Shown piece after piece: positions 32,341-41,683 of a stretch of 64,000 nucleotides of DNA. Position 1 is the stretch's first letter; each line of letters opens with the position of its first letter. The position numbers were made by a program, and so were the translations under genes. This stretch comes from JAHBVH01 sp034432375 (GTDB lineage Bacteria; Chloroflexota; Anaerolineae; Caldilineales; Caldilineaceae): assembly GCA_034432375.1 (NCBI GenBank), contig DAOUCA010000181.1, forward strand, positions 1 through 64,000. Reading direction: 5' to 3'. Below the pieces are notes generated by a model, which was not told the DNA's origin, did no database searches, and worked only from the letters and a program-made list of their open reading frames with translations.

Positions 32341-34458
32341 TTATAAACAGAGCCGTTTGATCTCCTTCTGGGCTGCTTCGTCGGCGACCAATGCAATGAC
32401 ATCCCCTGCTCTTAACACAGTATCGCCATGCGGAATTAATAAGCGCTGGTTGCGACGAATACTGGCAATTACCGATTCCTGTGGCCAAGGGATCTCTTTC
32501 ACTTGTTTGTTATTACAAAATGCGCTTTCGGCAATCTTGATCTCGGTCACGCTTACGCCGCTATACTCACCCAAGCGCACCTGCTGCGCCTGGTGCCGCA
32601 AGGTGGTACGTCTGGCAATGGCAATGTTATACGCGCGAACCAGATCCGAGCGGCGGAGCACGCCAACCAAGCGCAACGCGTCATCGCGAGCGATCACCGG
32701 TAGCCGGCCAATGTCACGGGTGCCCATGCGCCGCAATGCTTCGGCCAAAGTCTCATCGGGATAAGCAACCAGCAATTCGCGTGTACAAAGCCCTCCCACC
32801 GTCAGCGCCTCGCTATCTGGCATTGCCTGGCCGCGTTCCAGATCTTGCACCGTAAAGACCCCCACCAGATCATTTTGCTCATTCACCACCGGCATCCCGT
32901 GGCGTCTGGTTGCCATGAGAATGCGGCCGGCTTCGCTCAAGCTATTGTTTTCTTGAAGAGAGGCAATTTTGGTATCCATGACTTCACGGACCGTAATTGC
33001 GTCGAGTACCTCGACATCGCGGCCCCGTTCCAAGCGGATTCCCTTGCGCGCCAGCCCCAATTCGTAGACAGAATCATGTTCTAGCAATTGCGAAACGACC
33101 ATACTCACTACGACGGCAAAGATTAGAGGAAGAATAATCCGGTAATCATTGGTCATTTCAAAGAGCAAAATTACCGCCGTGAGGGGGACACGTACTGTGC
33201 CGGCCAATACACCGGCCATCCCGACCAATGCAAAAGCTGGGGGCGCAATGTGTAACGTTGGAAAGAGACTCGCCGCAATTTGCCCGTAGGCTAAACCTAA
33301 GGTTGCGCCTAAAAAGAGTGAAGGCGCAAAGACGCCGCCGTAAAAGCCGCCAGCAATGCTAATTGGAGTGAGAAGTAACTTCGCGACGAGTAAAAAGAGT
33401 AGCAGCAGCAAGGAAAAGTTGGCGCCGTTGAGGATACTGCCGATGGTGGTATATCCAACACCAAAGATCTGCGGTAGGGCAATCCCAACGAGGCCAACCA
33501 TCAACCCTGCGACAGGTGTCTTGGCCCAGCGTGGTATGTGCCAGTGGTGAAACAGATCGTGGGCTACATAGATCAAGCGGATATAGAGCGCCGCAACCGG
33601 ACCGGTTAAGAGCCCAAGCCCAAGATAGAGCGGTAATTCCCACGCCGATTGGAATTCGTAAATCGGAATGTGGAAAGCGGGCTCGGGGCCGGAAATGACC
33701 TGAGTGACGACGGCGGAGAGGACGGCGGAGAGGGCTACCGCGCCAAAGGCACTGCTGCCCAGTTCGCCAAGAACCAATTCGACGGCAAAAAAGATACCAG
33801 CGATCGGTGCATTAAAGGCGGCTGCGATACCACCTGCTGCGCCGGCGGCCACGAGTGCACGCACTCGTTCATCCGAAAGATGCAACCACTGACCGAACAT
33901 GGAGCCAAGATTTGCACCGATTTGCACCGAAGGATCTTCTGGTCCAACAGAGGCACCGGCACCAATCGAGAGGGCTGATGCGACCGCTTTTGCCGGGATT
34001 CGCCGATAGCGCAACCGGCCTCCTGCCAGTGCAACCGACTCCATAATCCCCGCTACGCCATGGTGACGCTCTTCGCCAATCAGATATTGACCAATTAGCC
34101 CAACTATGAGCCCGCCGACCACGGGTAGCAGAAAGATGAGCCAAGGGTTCCAGACTGTGAGCCATGTGCCGGCTTGTTCAAAAAAGATCCATTTGGCGAG
34201 TTCAATTGATTGCTCAAAGAGCCAAATGCCCAATCCACTACAGATTCCGACCAATACTGCGGCACCACCCAGCACCACTGCTTCTGACGGTTGCCAACGA
34301 TTTAGCCATCGTACCAGCTTCTGGCTAAAGGCGCGTTCTTCTTTTTCCCAATCGTCCGTCTGGATCACGGTTGGGCGAGTATGGGCCGATGCGTTGGGGG
34401 GTGACGGTGACGTTGTTGTGGTTTCGGAATCGGCGGAATGCTTGTTTGACTGTTGCAT
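32341..34458 (-). CDS. ClC-family chloride channel with CBS and TrkA-C domains
   Basis: A 705-residue membrane protein. An N-terminal cytoplasmic extension (about 1-55) is followed by the ClC domain (about 56-445) with the conserved GAGASVGPEDPSVQIGANLG segment, the bacterial equivalent of the G(K/R)EGP anion-site motif, and GGFYGGVFAPSLFLGA, the third selectivity motif. Two CBS domains (about 475-600) follow, and a TrkA-C-like domain at about 615-705, which often binds nucleotides or ions and gates transport. Chloride/proton exchange or a channel is expected. The sugar isomerase gene ends six bases upstream, so the two are probably cotranscribed. Confidence 0.87.
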   Translation of the reverse strand: MQQSNKHSADSETTTTSPSPPNASAHTRPTVIQTDDWEKEERAFSQKLVRWLNRWQPSEAVVLGGAAVLVGICSGLGIWLFEQSIELAKWIFFEQAGTWLTVWNPWLIFLLPVVGGLIVGLIGQYLIGEERHHGVAGIMESVALAGGRLRYRRIPAKAVASALSIGAGASVGPEDPSVQIGANLGSMFGQWLHLSDERVRALVAAGAAGGIAAAFNAPIAGIFFAVELVLGELGSSAFGAVALSAVLSAVVTQVISGPEPAFHIPIYEFQSAWELPLYLGLGLLTGPVAALYIRLIYVAHDLFHHWHIPRWAKTPVAGLMVGLVGIALPQIFGVGYTTIGSILNGANFSLLLLLFLLVAKLLLTPISIAGGFYGGVFAPSLFLGATLGLAYGQIAASLFPTLHIAPPAFALVGMAGVLAGTVRVPLTAVILLFEMTNDYRIILPLIFAVVVSMVVSQLLEHDSVYELGLARKGIRLERGRDVEVLDAITVREVMDTKIASLQENNSLSEAGRILMATRRHGMPVVNEQNDLVGVFTVQDLERGQAMPDSEALTVGGLCTRELLVAYPDETLAEALRRMGTRDIGRLPVIARDDALRLVGVLRRSDLVRAYNIAIARRTTLRHQAQQVRLGEYSGVSVTEIKIAESAFCNNKQVKEIPWPQESVIASIRRNQRLLIPHGDTVLRAGDVIALVADEAAQKEIKRLCL

Positions 34459-34464
34459 AGGAAT

Positions 34465-35265
34465 CTAGGCGCGTGCACCACAGGCTTGGAGTGAGGCTTG
34501 CATGTGACCACGTGACTCGGCGGCAATCACGCAGCACTGCTCAATGCGATACTCTTTTGCACCAATAATCTCTAGATTTACTGGGCCATCGTAGCCATGC
34601 TCTTGTAGCACACGAATGTAACCGACCAAGTCGATGTCACCTCGTCCGTTGGCCTGCATCTCTGGTTTTCCCGGTCCCTGTTGACGCCCTTTGCAGTCGC
34701 GGATGTGTACATGCTTAACCCGGGAAATAACGGCGGCAATGGCTTCAACAGGATTTTCGTTGGCGCGATAGATATGCGATGGATCCATATCGATACCAAA
34801 GTTTGGCGAAGTAATCGCTTCCATGACCTTAAGCGTCGTCGGTGTGTTGTAGACGGCCGCGCCCACATGAGCCTTTACGCAAAGCGTTACGCCATATTTT
34901 TCTGCCATCTCTGTCAGCGTTCCCAATTCATCAATGGTCTGTTGCAATGTGCTGGGATCATCCGTTTTGCCGCCAGGACCACAGTTGACAATGGGAATGC
35001 CGATTTCAGCAGCTGCCTGCATTGCCTTTGCCATCTTTTCTGGATCGCGCGATGGCTGTTCCATTGCCAGCAATTCCAGATTATAGGTGGTTGCCAGTTG
35101 CTTGATTTCGGGGGCAATCTCTTGCCATCGGTCGAGCACCAAATGCTGGCTCATCCCGTCAATGGCCGAGATTTCAATGCCGTCATATCCCGCAAGCGCG
35201 ATAGTTTGAAAGGCAGTTTCCAACGTATACCCACCAAAAAGTACAGAATTTGCACCGAGTTTCAT
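34465..35265 (-). CDS. Sugar phosphate isomerase/epimerase (xylose isomerase-like TIM barrel)
   Basis: A 266-residue TIM-barrel protein of the AP-endonuclease-2/xylose isomerase-like family. Conserved metal-site segments are visible: GYDGIEISAI near the N-terminus, NCGPGGK in the middle, NFGIDMDPSHIYRA and VKHVHIRDCKG towards the C-terminus, and the terminal Glu in VNLEIIGAKEY. Members isomerise or epimerise sugars or keto-acids, or act on inositol derivatives; the reaction here is unknown. It is six bases upstream of the ClC gene. Confidence 0.82.
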   Translation of the reverse strand: MKLGANSVLFGGYTLETAFQTIALAGYDGIEISAIDGMSQHLVLDRWQEIAPEIKQLATTYNLELLAMEQPSRDPEKMAKAMQAAAEIGIPIVNCGPGGKTDDPSTLQQTIDELGTLTEMAEKYGVTLCVKAHVGAAVYNTPTTLKVMEAITSPNFGIDMDPSHIYRANENPVEAIAAVISRVKHVHIRDCKGRQQGPGKPEMQANGRGDIDLVGYIRVLQEHGYDGPVNLEIIGAKEYRIEQCCVIAAESRGHMQASLQACGARA

Positions 35266-35589
35266 TCGTTTATTCCTTTTGTTGCGTCAAAATTGATTGT
35301 CCTTCCATTGTAGTACCAGAGGCGCTACACTGCAAACTGCTTTTCTGCTCGGTCTGATTCCATCCCTCATTTTTATTGGGACAACTGCGCTAATGGCAAC
35401 CTGCCCTCGTAAGTATACTGTAAATCTTGGGCAATAAAAGGGACTTTTTTGCGCGATCACTGACAGAATCAGTGCTAATTTTAAGAAAATTTCGATTGAC
35501 AGCGGCCACTTTCCTGTTTACACTATTGTTTACCTAAGGTAGTTTTACTTTCTGGAAATTTGTGCCTTAGTTATGGTTGGGAGGTAATC
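35266..35589. other. 324-bp divergent intergenic region
   Basis: No gene is seen. The right part contains the predicted promoter at 35496-35524. The rest is AT-richer than the genes, without notable repeats. Confidence 0.5.
35496..35524 (+). promoter_or_regulatory. Predicted promoter of the CPYL small-protein gene
   Basis: TTGACA (35496-35501) is separated by 17 bases from TACACT (35519-35524). With a start site near 35531 the leader is about 60 bases. This supports the downstream small ORF being a real gene. Confidence 0.5.
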
Positions 35590-35994
35590 ATGGGTGGACA
35601 GGGACTGGGTGGACAGAGACTGGGTGGACAGAGACCCGGGCGCGAATTCAAAGCCACAATTTGTCCATATTTGCGCAGAGATGACGACATCTCTGATGTA
35701 GCGAGTTCTGTGGCATCAAATGCTGCAGCCCCTTCGATCAATATTGAGCGAGAATGTATGGCTTCAGCCCTTCACTTTACACCATCGAGCGTTCATCAGA
35801 GCAGCTGTTGCATGAATGCTGCAAGCTATGTACACTGTCCCTATTATGTAGAAGCTTCAGGGGGGGCACATCGCCAACCACATGTGGCGAAGCGGCAGCC
35901 GGCAAGAGCTGTGGGGGTTTGGCAACAGGTGCGGCGCTTGTTGCCATTTGCGCGCGGCGAAAATAAACGGCGGCGACGCATCTATTTCATCTAA
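35590..35994 (+). CDS. Small Cys-rich protein with CPYL...CPYY motif
   Basis: A 134-residue protein. After a Gly/Gln-rich N-terminus (GGQGLGGQRLGGQRPG, from a 15-bp tandem repeat) it has ATICPYLRRDDD, an INIERECMA segment, a double Cys (SSCCM), and SYVHCPYYVEA. This spacing of CPYL, a single Cys, a third Cys and CPxY is a motif I recognise from Chloroflexota proteins, often fused to LysM or other surface domains; its function is not established. The four cysteine positions suggest metal or cluster binding. The C-terminus is very basic (ENKRRRRIYFI). The ATG at 35590 is preceded by TTGGGAGGT. Codon use is less biased than its neighbours. Confidence 0.6.
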   Translation: MGGQGLGGQRLGGQRPGREFKATICPYLRRDDDISDVASSVASNAAAPSINIERECMASALHFTPSSVHQSSCCMNAASYVHCPYYVEASGGAHRQPHVAKRQPARAVGVWQQVRRLLPFARGENKRRRRIYFI

Positions 35995-36091
35995 TTCATC
36001 TAACGTGTGTGGGTTGAAAACGGTCGTTACTTCATTGATCGAGGGATATCAATTTCCCGTTTTCAAAACAGCCACGTTGCTATTTTTCTTT

Positions 36092-37477
36092 TCAATCGTT
36101 CTCCAAAACCCTTTGTGTCCATGAATTCAACAACTGATCATTGGTCTGTTGCATCCATATCACTAGGCGTTGGCGCAGCCTGTGCCGCTGCTCCCCACAG
36201 AGCAGATCTGCTGCTCGGTTCTGTAACTCCCCTGGATCGGTAACCGTGTCATATAACTCGTCTTCTGCTGTGGCATTCCATACATATTTCCACCGTTCAT
36301 CCCGCACCATACGTTGGCTATAGAGTCCAAATTGATTGCCATGATAGCTCGTAAAAACAGTGGGACGAACGCTCCATTTCGCTTGATATTTTGGATCGAT
36401 CAGGGATAAGATACTTTGTCCCGCGAAGGTAGAAGGTGTATTGACCCCCGCGCTATCACAAATGGTTGCGGCTAAATCAATCTCGTTACTAACAAACGCG
36501 TCAACCTTCTGCCCCGCGGTCACCGTGCCCGGCCAGCGCACAAGCAGCGGCACCCGTACCAATTCCTCATACATCACATAATGTTTGTCGATCATGCCGT
36601 GGCTGCCACAGAGGTCACCGTGGTCGGCGCTGTAAATTACCACTGTATTTTCTGCGAGCCCCAACTCATCCAACGTCGCTAACACCCGTCCGATTTGATG
36701 ATCGAGCAACGTGACCTCGCCCAGATAGCGCCCTACAATTGGTGCCCACTCTGCCCACGTCCAATCATCAATCCCCCAGGTGCGCCGCTGTTGGCGGTGG
36801 ATGTATGGTTTCTCTTTGAGATCATCGGCAAAGTTGGGCCATGGCGGAATCGACTCGGGTGGATACATACTCGCATACGGCTCCGGCACGACATTGGGCA
36901 GATGCGGCTCGCTGGGATCCCAGCGCAAGAAAAAAGGTTGCTCTTGCTGTGCTGCGTGTTGGAGCAGTTGAATGGTCATATCCGCACCCCAGGCCAGTTG
37001 CGACTGCTCTGGCGTAATGTGGGGATCCGCTTCGCCAAACCAGCGGTTCATGTGAGGTCGCGGCGGTAGCCCCATGGCTTGGCGTTGTCGTGTATACTCT
37101 TTCTCTGAGAGATAGAGATGAAAACCGAAGTGGGTAGGGTCACGTTTTGGATCAACGCCCCACTTACCCGTGTACCCAAGCCAATAACCGGCGTCACGAA
37201 GGGTCTGGCTAAAGGTCGGTACGCCCTCCGCCAGCGACCGTTCGCCTTCCGTGCCGTGGTTGGCGATCACACCATGTTGCATGGGCCACTGCCCGGTGAG
37301 CAGCGATGTGCGCGCCGGTGTACAGAGGGGGATCGGTGTATAGGCGCGCGTAAAATTCGCCCCGTCCGCGGCCAATCGGTCCAGGTTGGGCGTCTGTAGA
37401 AAGGGATGGCCATTTATGCCCAGGCAGTCGGCGCGATGTTGGTCGGCGTGGATCAACAGGATATTGGGACGGTTCAT
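36092..37477 (-). CDS. Sulfatase-family hydrolase
   Basis: A 461-residue sulfatase/phosphonate-monoester-hydrolase family enzyme. The N-terminus NILLIHADQHR gives the first metal ligands, and the formylglycine signature is C52-T-P-A-R (PLCTPARTSLLTG), so a cysteine-type, anaerobic- or FGE-matured sulfatase is expected. The later metal-site element YSADHGDLCGSHGMIDKH is also present. No signal peptide, so probably cytoplasmic. The ATG at 37477 follows GAGGG; the frame extends 12 bases upstream to a TTG. It is 33 bases downstream of the GH16 gene, and with the SGNH hydrolase forms a likely polysaccharide-degradation operon; no sulfatase-maturase gene is in the window. Confidence 0.87.
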   Translation of the reverse strand: MNRPNILLIHADQHRADCLGINGHPFLQTPNLDRLAADGANFTRAYTPIPLCTPARTSLLTGQWPMQHGVIANHGTEGERSLAEGVPTFSQTLRDAGYWLGYTGKWGVDPKRDPTHFGFHLYLSEKEYTRQRQAMGLPPRPHMNRWFGEADPHITPEQSQLAWGADMTIQLLQHAAQQEQPFFLRWDPSEPHLPNVVPEPYASMYPPESIPPWPNFADDLKEKPYIHRQQRRTWGIDDWTWAEWAPIVGRYLGEVTLLDHQIGRVLATLDELGLAENTVVIYSADHGDLCGSHGMIDKHYVMYEELVRVPLLVRWPGTVTAGQKVDAFVSNEIDLAATICDSAGVNTPSTFAGQSILSLIDPKYQAKWSVRPTVFTSYHGNQFGLYSQRMVRDERWKYVWNATAEDELYDTVTDPGELQNRAADLLCGEQRHRLRQRLVIWMQQTNDQLLNSWTQRVLEND

Positions 37478-37510
37478 GAATGCCCTCAAAGCTGTGGGAC
37501 CAAGGAACTT

Positions 37511-38314
37511 CTATCGCTGGTAGACACGTACGTAGTCGACCAGCATTGGTTGGGGAAACGACGTTGTACGGTTGGGGCTGCCCGGCCAGTTACCACCGAC
37601 GGCAATGTTGAGCAGCAGAAAGTATGGATGGTCAAAGACCCAATTGCCGTCGAACGCCTCTGCCGTACCGGTAAAGTAGTTGATGTCATCCAGATACCAG
37701 CGAATTTGATTGGCTTCCCACTCGATGGCATAGAGATGATACCCGTCGGCCAGTTCGCCGGTCGGCAACGAATAGGTGTCGCCAAGGCCAGTGTGGCTGC
37801 CGTTGAGCGGGCCATGCATTGTGCCATAGACGGTGGCCGGCTCTTTACCAATCACCTCCATGATATCGATTTCGCCGCACGCCGGCCAGCCGACCTGCTC
37901 GATATTATCACCCAGCAGCCAGAAGGCCGGCCAAATGCCCTGCCCACGGGGCACCTTAATGCGTGCCTCGATCCGCCCATATTGCCAGGCTTGCCGATAT
38001 TGGCTTTTTAAGCGGGCCGAGGTGTATTTGCGCCCGCCATATGCTTCTTCGCGTGCCTCAAGCACGAGGTTGCCATCCGCCACGTGTACGTTCTCTGGTC
38101 GATTTGTGTAAGTTTCCAACTCATTGTTCCCCCAACCCTCGCCGCCAATGTCATAGGTCCAATTCTGCGGGTCGATAGCATCGCCATCAAACTCGTCGTG
38201 CCAGACCAGTTGCCAGCCATCGCGTTTGAGCATAAGTGGTTGGCAGGCACTACTCATGAGCAAAAGGAGCAATAACACAAGACTGAAAGGGAAACGCCGA
38301 GGAAGGTTTCGCAT
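37511..38314 (-). CDS. Glycoside hydrolase family 16 lipoprotein
   Basis: A 267-residue GH16 enzyme (endo-beta-glucanase, laminarinase, agarase or carrageenase type). A signal peptide ends at the lipobox-like LMSSAC (Cys24). The catalytic signature is E148-I-D150-I-M-E153 (GEIDIMEVIG), the ExDxxE form typical of laminarinase-type members, and flanking aromatic residues (WPAFWLL, MHGPLNG) are intact. The ATG at 38314 gives a normal signal peptide; a longer frame to 38419 does not. It would act outside the cell on beta-1,3/1,4-glucans or sulfated galactans. Located between sulfatase and SGNH hydrolase genes on the same strand. Confidence 0.88.
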   Translation of the reverse strand: MRNLPRRFPFSLVLLLLLLMSSACQPLMLKRDGWQLVWHDEFDGDAIDPQNWTYDIGGEGWGNNELETYTNRPENVHVADGNLVLEAREEAYGGRKYTSARLKSQYRQAWQYGRIEARIKVPRGQGIWPAFWLLGDNIEQVGWPACGEIDIMEVIGKEPATVYGTMHGPLNGSHTGLGDTYSLPTGELADGYHLYAIEWEANQIRWYLDDINYFTGTAEAFDGNWVFDHPYFLLLNIAVGGNWPGSPNRTTSFPQPMLVDYVRVYQR

Positions 38315-38331
38315 GGGTTGATTGCATTCTC

Positions 38332-38976
38332 CTAAGCGGCTGCTTGCAGTGCATCCAACCAGGTATCCGCCATCAGTCGATGGCCGGCCGGCGTGGGGTG
38401 GACACCATCGGCTGCCCAATAGGCCGCTTCCGCTTGCGCTAATGCCTTGTCAAACATGCTTTGGAAGGGCACAAAGATCGCACGATAGTCACTCGCCAAT
38501 TGGCGTACGACTTGCCGCCGTTCCGCCATCTCCGCGATCCAGCCCTCGGTGACGACGCCACAGGGAAGGACAAAGGGTTCACAGAGCACAAGTTGAACAT
38601 CAGGCAGGCGCTGCTTGGTGTAATCCAGTAACATGCGGTAGATCGTGGTGTAACGATCCACCTCAACGCCATTGCCATACATAAACTCGTGCCACGTATC
38701 GTTGACGCCAATCAGAATGCTGATCAGATCCGGTTGTAGGTTAATGCCATCGACTTTCCATCGCGCATAAAGATCGGTCACGCGGTTGCCGCTGATGCCG
38801 CGGTTGAAAAAGCGCAGATTATCCTGTGGCCGCTCTTGTAACAAGCGTGATGCGATAAGATTCGCATAGCCACTACCCAGCGCCGCGCCGCGGTTTGGTT
38901 CGGCGATCTCGCGATTGCGGCCAGTATCGGTGATCGAATCACCTTGGAAAAGGATGGTGCTGTTCGGGTTGATCAT
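38332..38976 (-). CDS. SGNH/GDSL-type hydrolase
   Basis: A 214-residue esterase/lipase of the SGNH superfamily. Block I is ILFQGDSITDTGRNR (nucleophile S14), block II the Gly in NRGISGNR, block III GVNDTW, and block V DGVHPTPAGH (Asp and His). No signal peptide from the ATG at 38976; the frame continues 18 bases upstream to a TTG. It is probably a carbohydrate esterase (for example a deacetylase) working with the GH16 enzyme and sulfatase; that role is inference from neighbours. It is 17 bases upstream of the GH16 gene. Confidence 0.85.
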   Translation of the reverse strand: MINPNSTILFQGDSITDTGRNREIAEPNRGAALGSGYANLIASRLLQERPQDNLRFFNRGISGNRVTDLYARWKVDGINLQPDLISILIGVNDTWHEFMYGNGVEVDRYTTIYRMLLDYTKQRLPDVQLVLCEPFVLPCGVVTEGWIAEMAERRQVVRQLASDYRAIFVPFQSMFDKALAQAEAAYWAADGVHPTPAGHRLMADTWLDALQAAA

Positions 38977-39235
38977 AGGTAGACGTTCTTTCAATTAGGT
39001 ATGAATGGGTCTACACGGATTGTTGGAAACCGGGAAAAGGAGAAAGCATCTGTGTTGCCAACAATCTGTGTGGACAAGAAAAATGGTTCTTTCGGATCTC
39101 ATGTGGTTGATAAAGATCGCGGTGGTTGAGTAGGCCACGGTAGTATGTGGCCCTATCGCAACCACCGTGAGTTAACCGCCTGAGATCTTGTTGAGCCGAA
39201 AACGTTTCACTTTTGGGATTGGAGTGCTGCCTCCT

Positions 39236-41671
39236 TCATGACTTCAACCGCGCCATCTCCGGATCAACCTGGGGATCGCGATCGACGACGGCAGGAAAGC
39301 GGCGGTCAAAATATTGGACTTCCAACGGTGTGCCTTCTGTGGCGTGCTCTATGGGCAGATAGGTATACCCAACCAATTTGCCAACAGAATACCCATAATC
39401 AACACTGGTCAGATAGCCAATGGGCTGGCCAGCATGCAATACCGGTTCTTTGCCGAGCGCCATCGCTGTATCATCGGTTGATGTGACGCAGCAGAGTTTG
39501 CGCTGCACATTGTCTTTCGCTTTTACCAGTGCATCTCTGCCCAAAAAGTTACCCTTTTTTAGACGTACTGCCCAACCAAGTCCCGCCTCATAGGGATTGT
39601 ACTCGGTTGTTAAGTCACTGCCGACAGTGCGATAGCCCTTTTCCACGCGCAGCGAATTAAAGGCGCCCGCGCCCAGTGCAAAGATGCCATATCGCTCGCC
39701 CGCCTCCCACAGCGTGTCCCACAAATTCAGTCCATACTCAGCGGGGCAGTAGATCTCCCAACCCAACTCGCCCGCATAGGAGAGGCGCGCCGCCCACGCC
39801 GGTACAGTGCCGATCTTGAGTGATTGGGCGGTAAAGTAGGGGAAGGCTGCGTTGGAAACATCTTCTTCGGCAACCACACCCAGCACGGCTCGCGCCTGCG
39901 GCCCCCACAACGCTACACCAGTGAAACTCGACGTCAAATCTTCAATCACGACCGAACCGTCAGCCGGGGCATGGAGGCGTAACCAGGCCAGATCTGCTGG
40001 TCCGGTGCCCGCGCCCGTCAAAATCACAAAGCGGTTTTGCGCCAAACGGGTGATGGTCAAATCTGCTTTGATACCCCCATTGGGATCGCAGAGCGTCGTG
40101 TAGACAATTGTACCAATGGCGCGGTCGATGCGGTTTGCGGTGATAGATTCGAGAAACGCTACTGTACCGGGTCCGCTGATGCGAATCTTCGTGAAGTTGG
40201 CAATATTGTAGAGGCCAACTTTGTCTCGTAGCGCCAGATGTTCGGCCCCCTCAATGCGCGACCAATTCATGGCCTCCCAGCCGGCGCGATGGGGCACCCG
40301 ATCTTCATATTCATCGAGCAAGTGCGCATTGGCCTCATACCACTGTGCCACTTCCCAGCCGGCTGATGAATGCAAATGTGCGCCCTGCTCGACCAGCCGC
40401 TGGTGATAGGGCGCGACCCGCACATTGCGCGGATTTTCAAGCTGTTGCAGCGGGTGGATGATGTCGTAGACCTCTTGGTATTGGCGGTCGACGCGGGCAT
40501 ACATCCACGTGCGCGTCGTCTCGTGGGCCTGAAAACGACGACTCCACCCTTCGTGCATGGCAAACTCACTGGTGCGGTTGTCGAGCCACTCGGCCATCGT
40601 CTTGCCGACCCCACCGGCGTGGGTCACCCAAACGCCCAGGCAAACGTTGAGGCCGGGAATATCCGTCTCGCCCATGATCGGCCCCATATCAACCGAAAAG
40701 GCCATAAAGCCATTAAATTTGCGCGTGTATGCCTTACCCTTGAGCGCGGGGAAAAGCTCTTCCGCCGCAGCCTTGGCGACGGCGAAATCTTCTGGCGTAA
40801 ATTCCCGTTCGGCCTTGGCCCCCACATACCCGCCTTCAAAGAGCATCGATTTGTGACGATAGTTGCCGATGCCATAAGCGTCGCCATGTTGACGGTAGTA
40901 GGCGGAGAAATCCTGGTGGCGCACAATCGGCTGCTTGACGTACAAATCTGTATCCGCGGCCAACTCCGCCAGCGGCTCGGTAATCACATATTGGTGCTCG
41001 ACACCAAGAATTGGGAAGCGCAAGCCTACTTTTTCCGGTAGCACGCTTGCCCACACATTGGTAGCCAGCAATACCTCTTCCGCCTGGATCGTCCCCTGAG
41101 CGGTGATGACGCCAGTGCAACGGCCATCGATTACCCGCAGATCGCTCACGTTGACATTGCCGTAAAAGGTTGCACCGCCGCTGGCAATTGCTTTCTCCGC
41201 CAACGCCGCCGCGCAATACCAACCGCGCACATCGGTATCAGTGGGGACGTAGTAGCCGCCCTTGATTACACTGGGATCGAGGATTGGTACGAGATCGGCG
41301 ATTTCTTTCGGCGTAATAACATGCGCTTCGAGACCATAGGCGGTCGCCGCGCTCTGTTTGCGGTGCAATTCGCGTAGCCGAGCGTCGGTGTAGGCCACCT
41401 CAATACCGCCGACCTGATAGGCACATGGGGTGTCGTTGTAAACCAAATCCTTGTAGAGCGCCACCGAGTACTTGGCGCACTGCGTCATGAATTTGGAGTA
41501 GTTGGTCTGGAAGATTAGCCCGGGCGCGTGCGAAGAAGAGCCGCCGGTCTCGTAGAGCGGTCCCTTGTCAACGACGACGATGTCGCGCCAGCCAAGCTGG
41601 GTGAGGTGGTAGGCGATGCTACAGCCGACAATACCTGCGCCGACGATGACGAGGCGAGCGTGGGTTTGCAT
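39236..41671 (-). CDS. Dimethylglycine/sarcosine dehydrogenase-like flavoprotein with GcvT domains
   Basis: An 811-residue multi-domain enzyme. An N-terminal FAD-dependent DAO domain (GxGxxG as VIVGAGIVGCSIAYHL) covers about 1-370. An FAO_M linker (about 370-425) follows, then a GCV_T folate-binding domain (about 430-690) and a GCV_T C-terminal domain (about 700-805, with SVDYGYSVGKLVGYTYLP). The architecture is that of dimethylglycine or sarcosine dehydrogenase, which oxidise N-methyl groups and pass formaldehyde to tetrahydrofolate as methylene-THF. The typical His of covalent FAD attachment in mammalian DMGDH was not verified. It is the first of four related N-methyl-amine genes in this region, followed downstream on the same strand by other families. 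Confidence 0.88.
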   Translation of the reverse strand: MQTHARLVIVGAGIVGCSIAYHLTQLGWRDIVVVDKGPLYETGGSSSHAPGLIFQTNYSKFMTQCAKYSVALYKDLVYNDTPCAYQVGGIEVAYTDARLRELHRKQSAATAYGLEAHVITPKEIADLVPILDPSVIKGGYYVPTDTDVRGWYCAAALAEKAIASGGATFYGNVNVSDLRVIDGRCTGVITAQGTIQAEEVLLATNVWASVLPEKVGLRFPILGVEHQYVITEPLAELAADTDLYVKQPIVRHQDFSAYYRQHGDAYGIGNYRHKSMLFEGGYVGAKAEREFTPEDFAVAKAAAEELFPALKGKAYTRKFNGFMAFSVDMGPIMGETDIPGLNVCLGVWVTHAGGVGKTMAEWLDNRTSEFAMHEGWSRRFQAHETTRTWMYARVDRQYQEVYDIIHPLQQLENPRNVRVAPYHQRLVEQGAHLHSSAGWEVAQWYEANAHLLDEYEDRVPHRAGWEAMNWSRIEGAEHLALRDKVGLYNIANFTKIRISGPGTVAFLESITANRIDRAIGTIVYTTLCDPNGGIKADLTITRLAQNRFVILTGAGTGPADLAWLRLHAPADGSVVIEDLTSSFTGVALWGPQARAVLGVVAEEDVSNAAFPYFTAQSLKIGTVPAWAARLSYAGELGWEIYCPAEYGLNLWDTLWEAGERYGIFALGAGAFNSLRVEKGYRTVGSDLTTEYNPYEAGLGWAVRLKKGNFLGRDALVKAKDNVQRKLCCVTSTDDTAMALGKEPVLHAGQPIGYLTSVDYGYSVGKLVGYTYLPIEHATEGTPLEVQYFDRRFPAVVDRDPQVDPEMARLKS

Positions 41672-41683
41672 GGCGTTGTGTCC

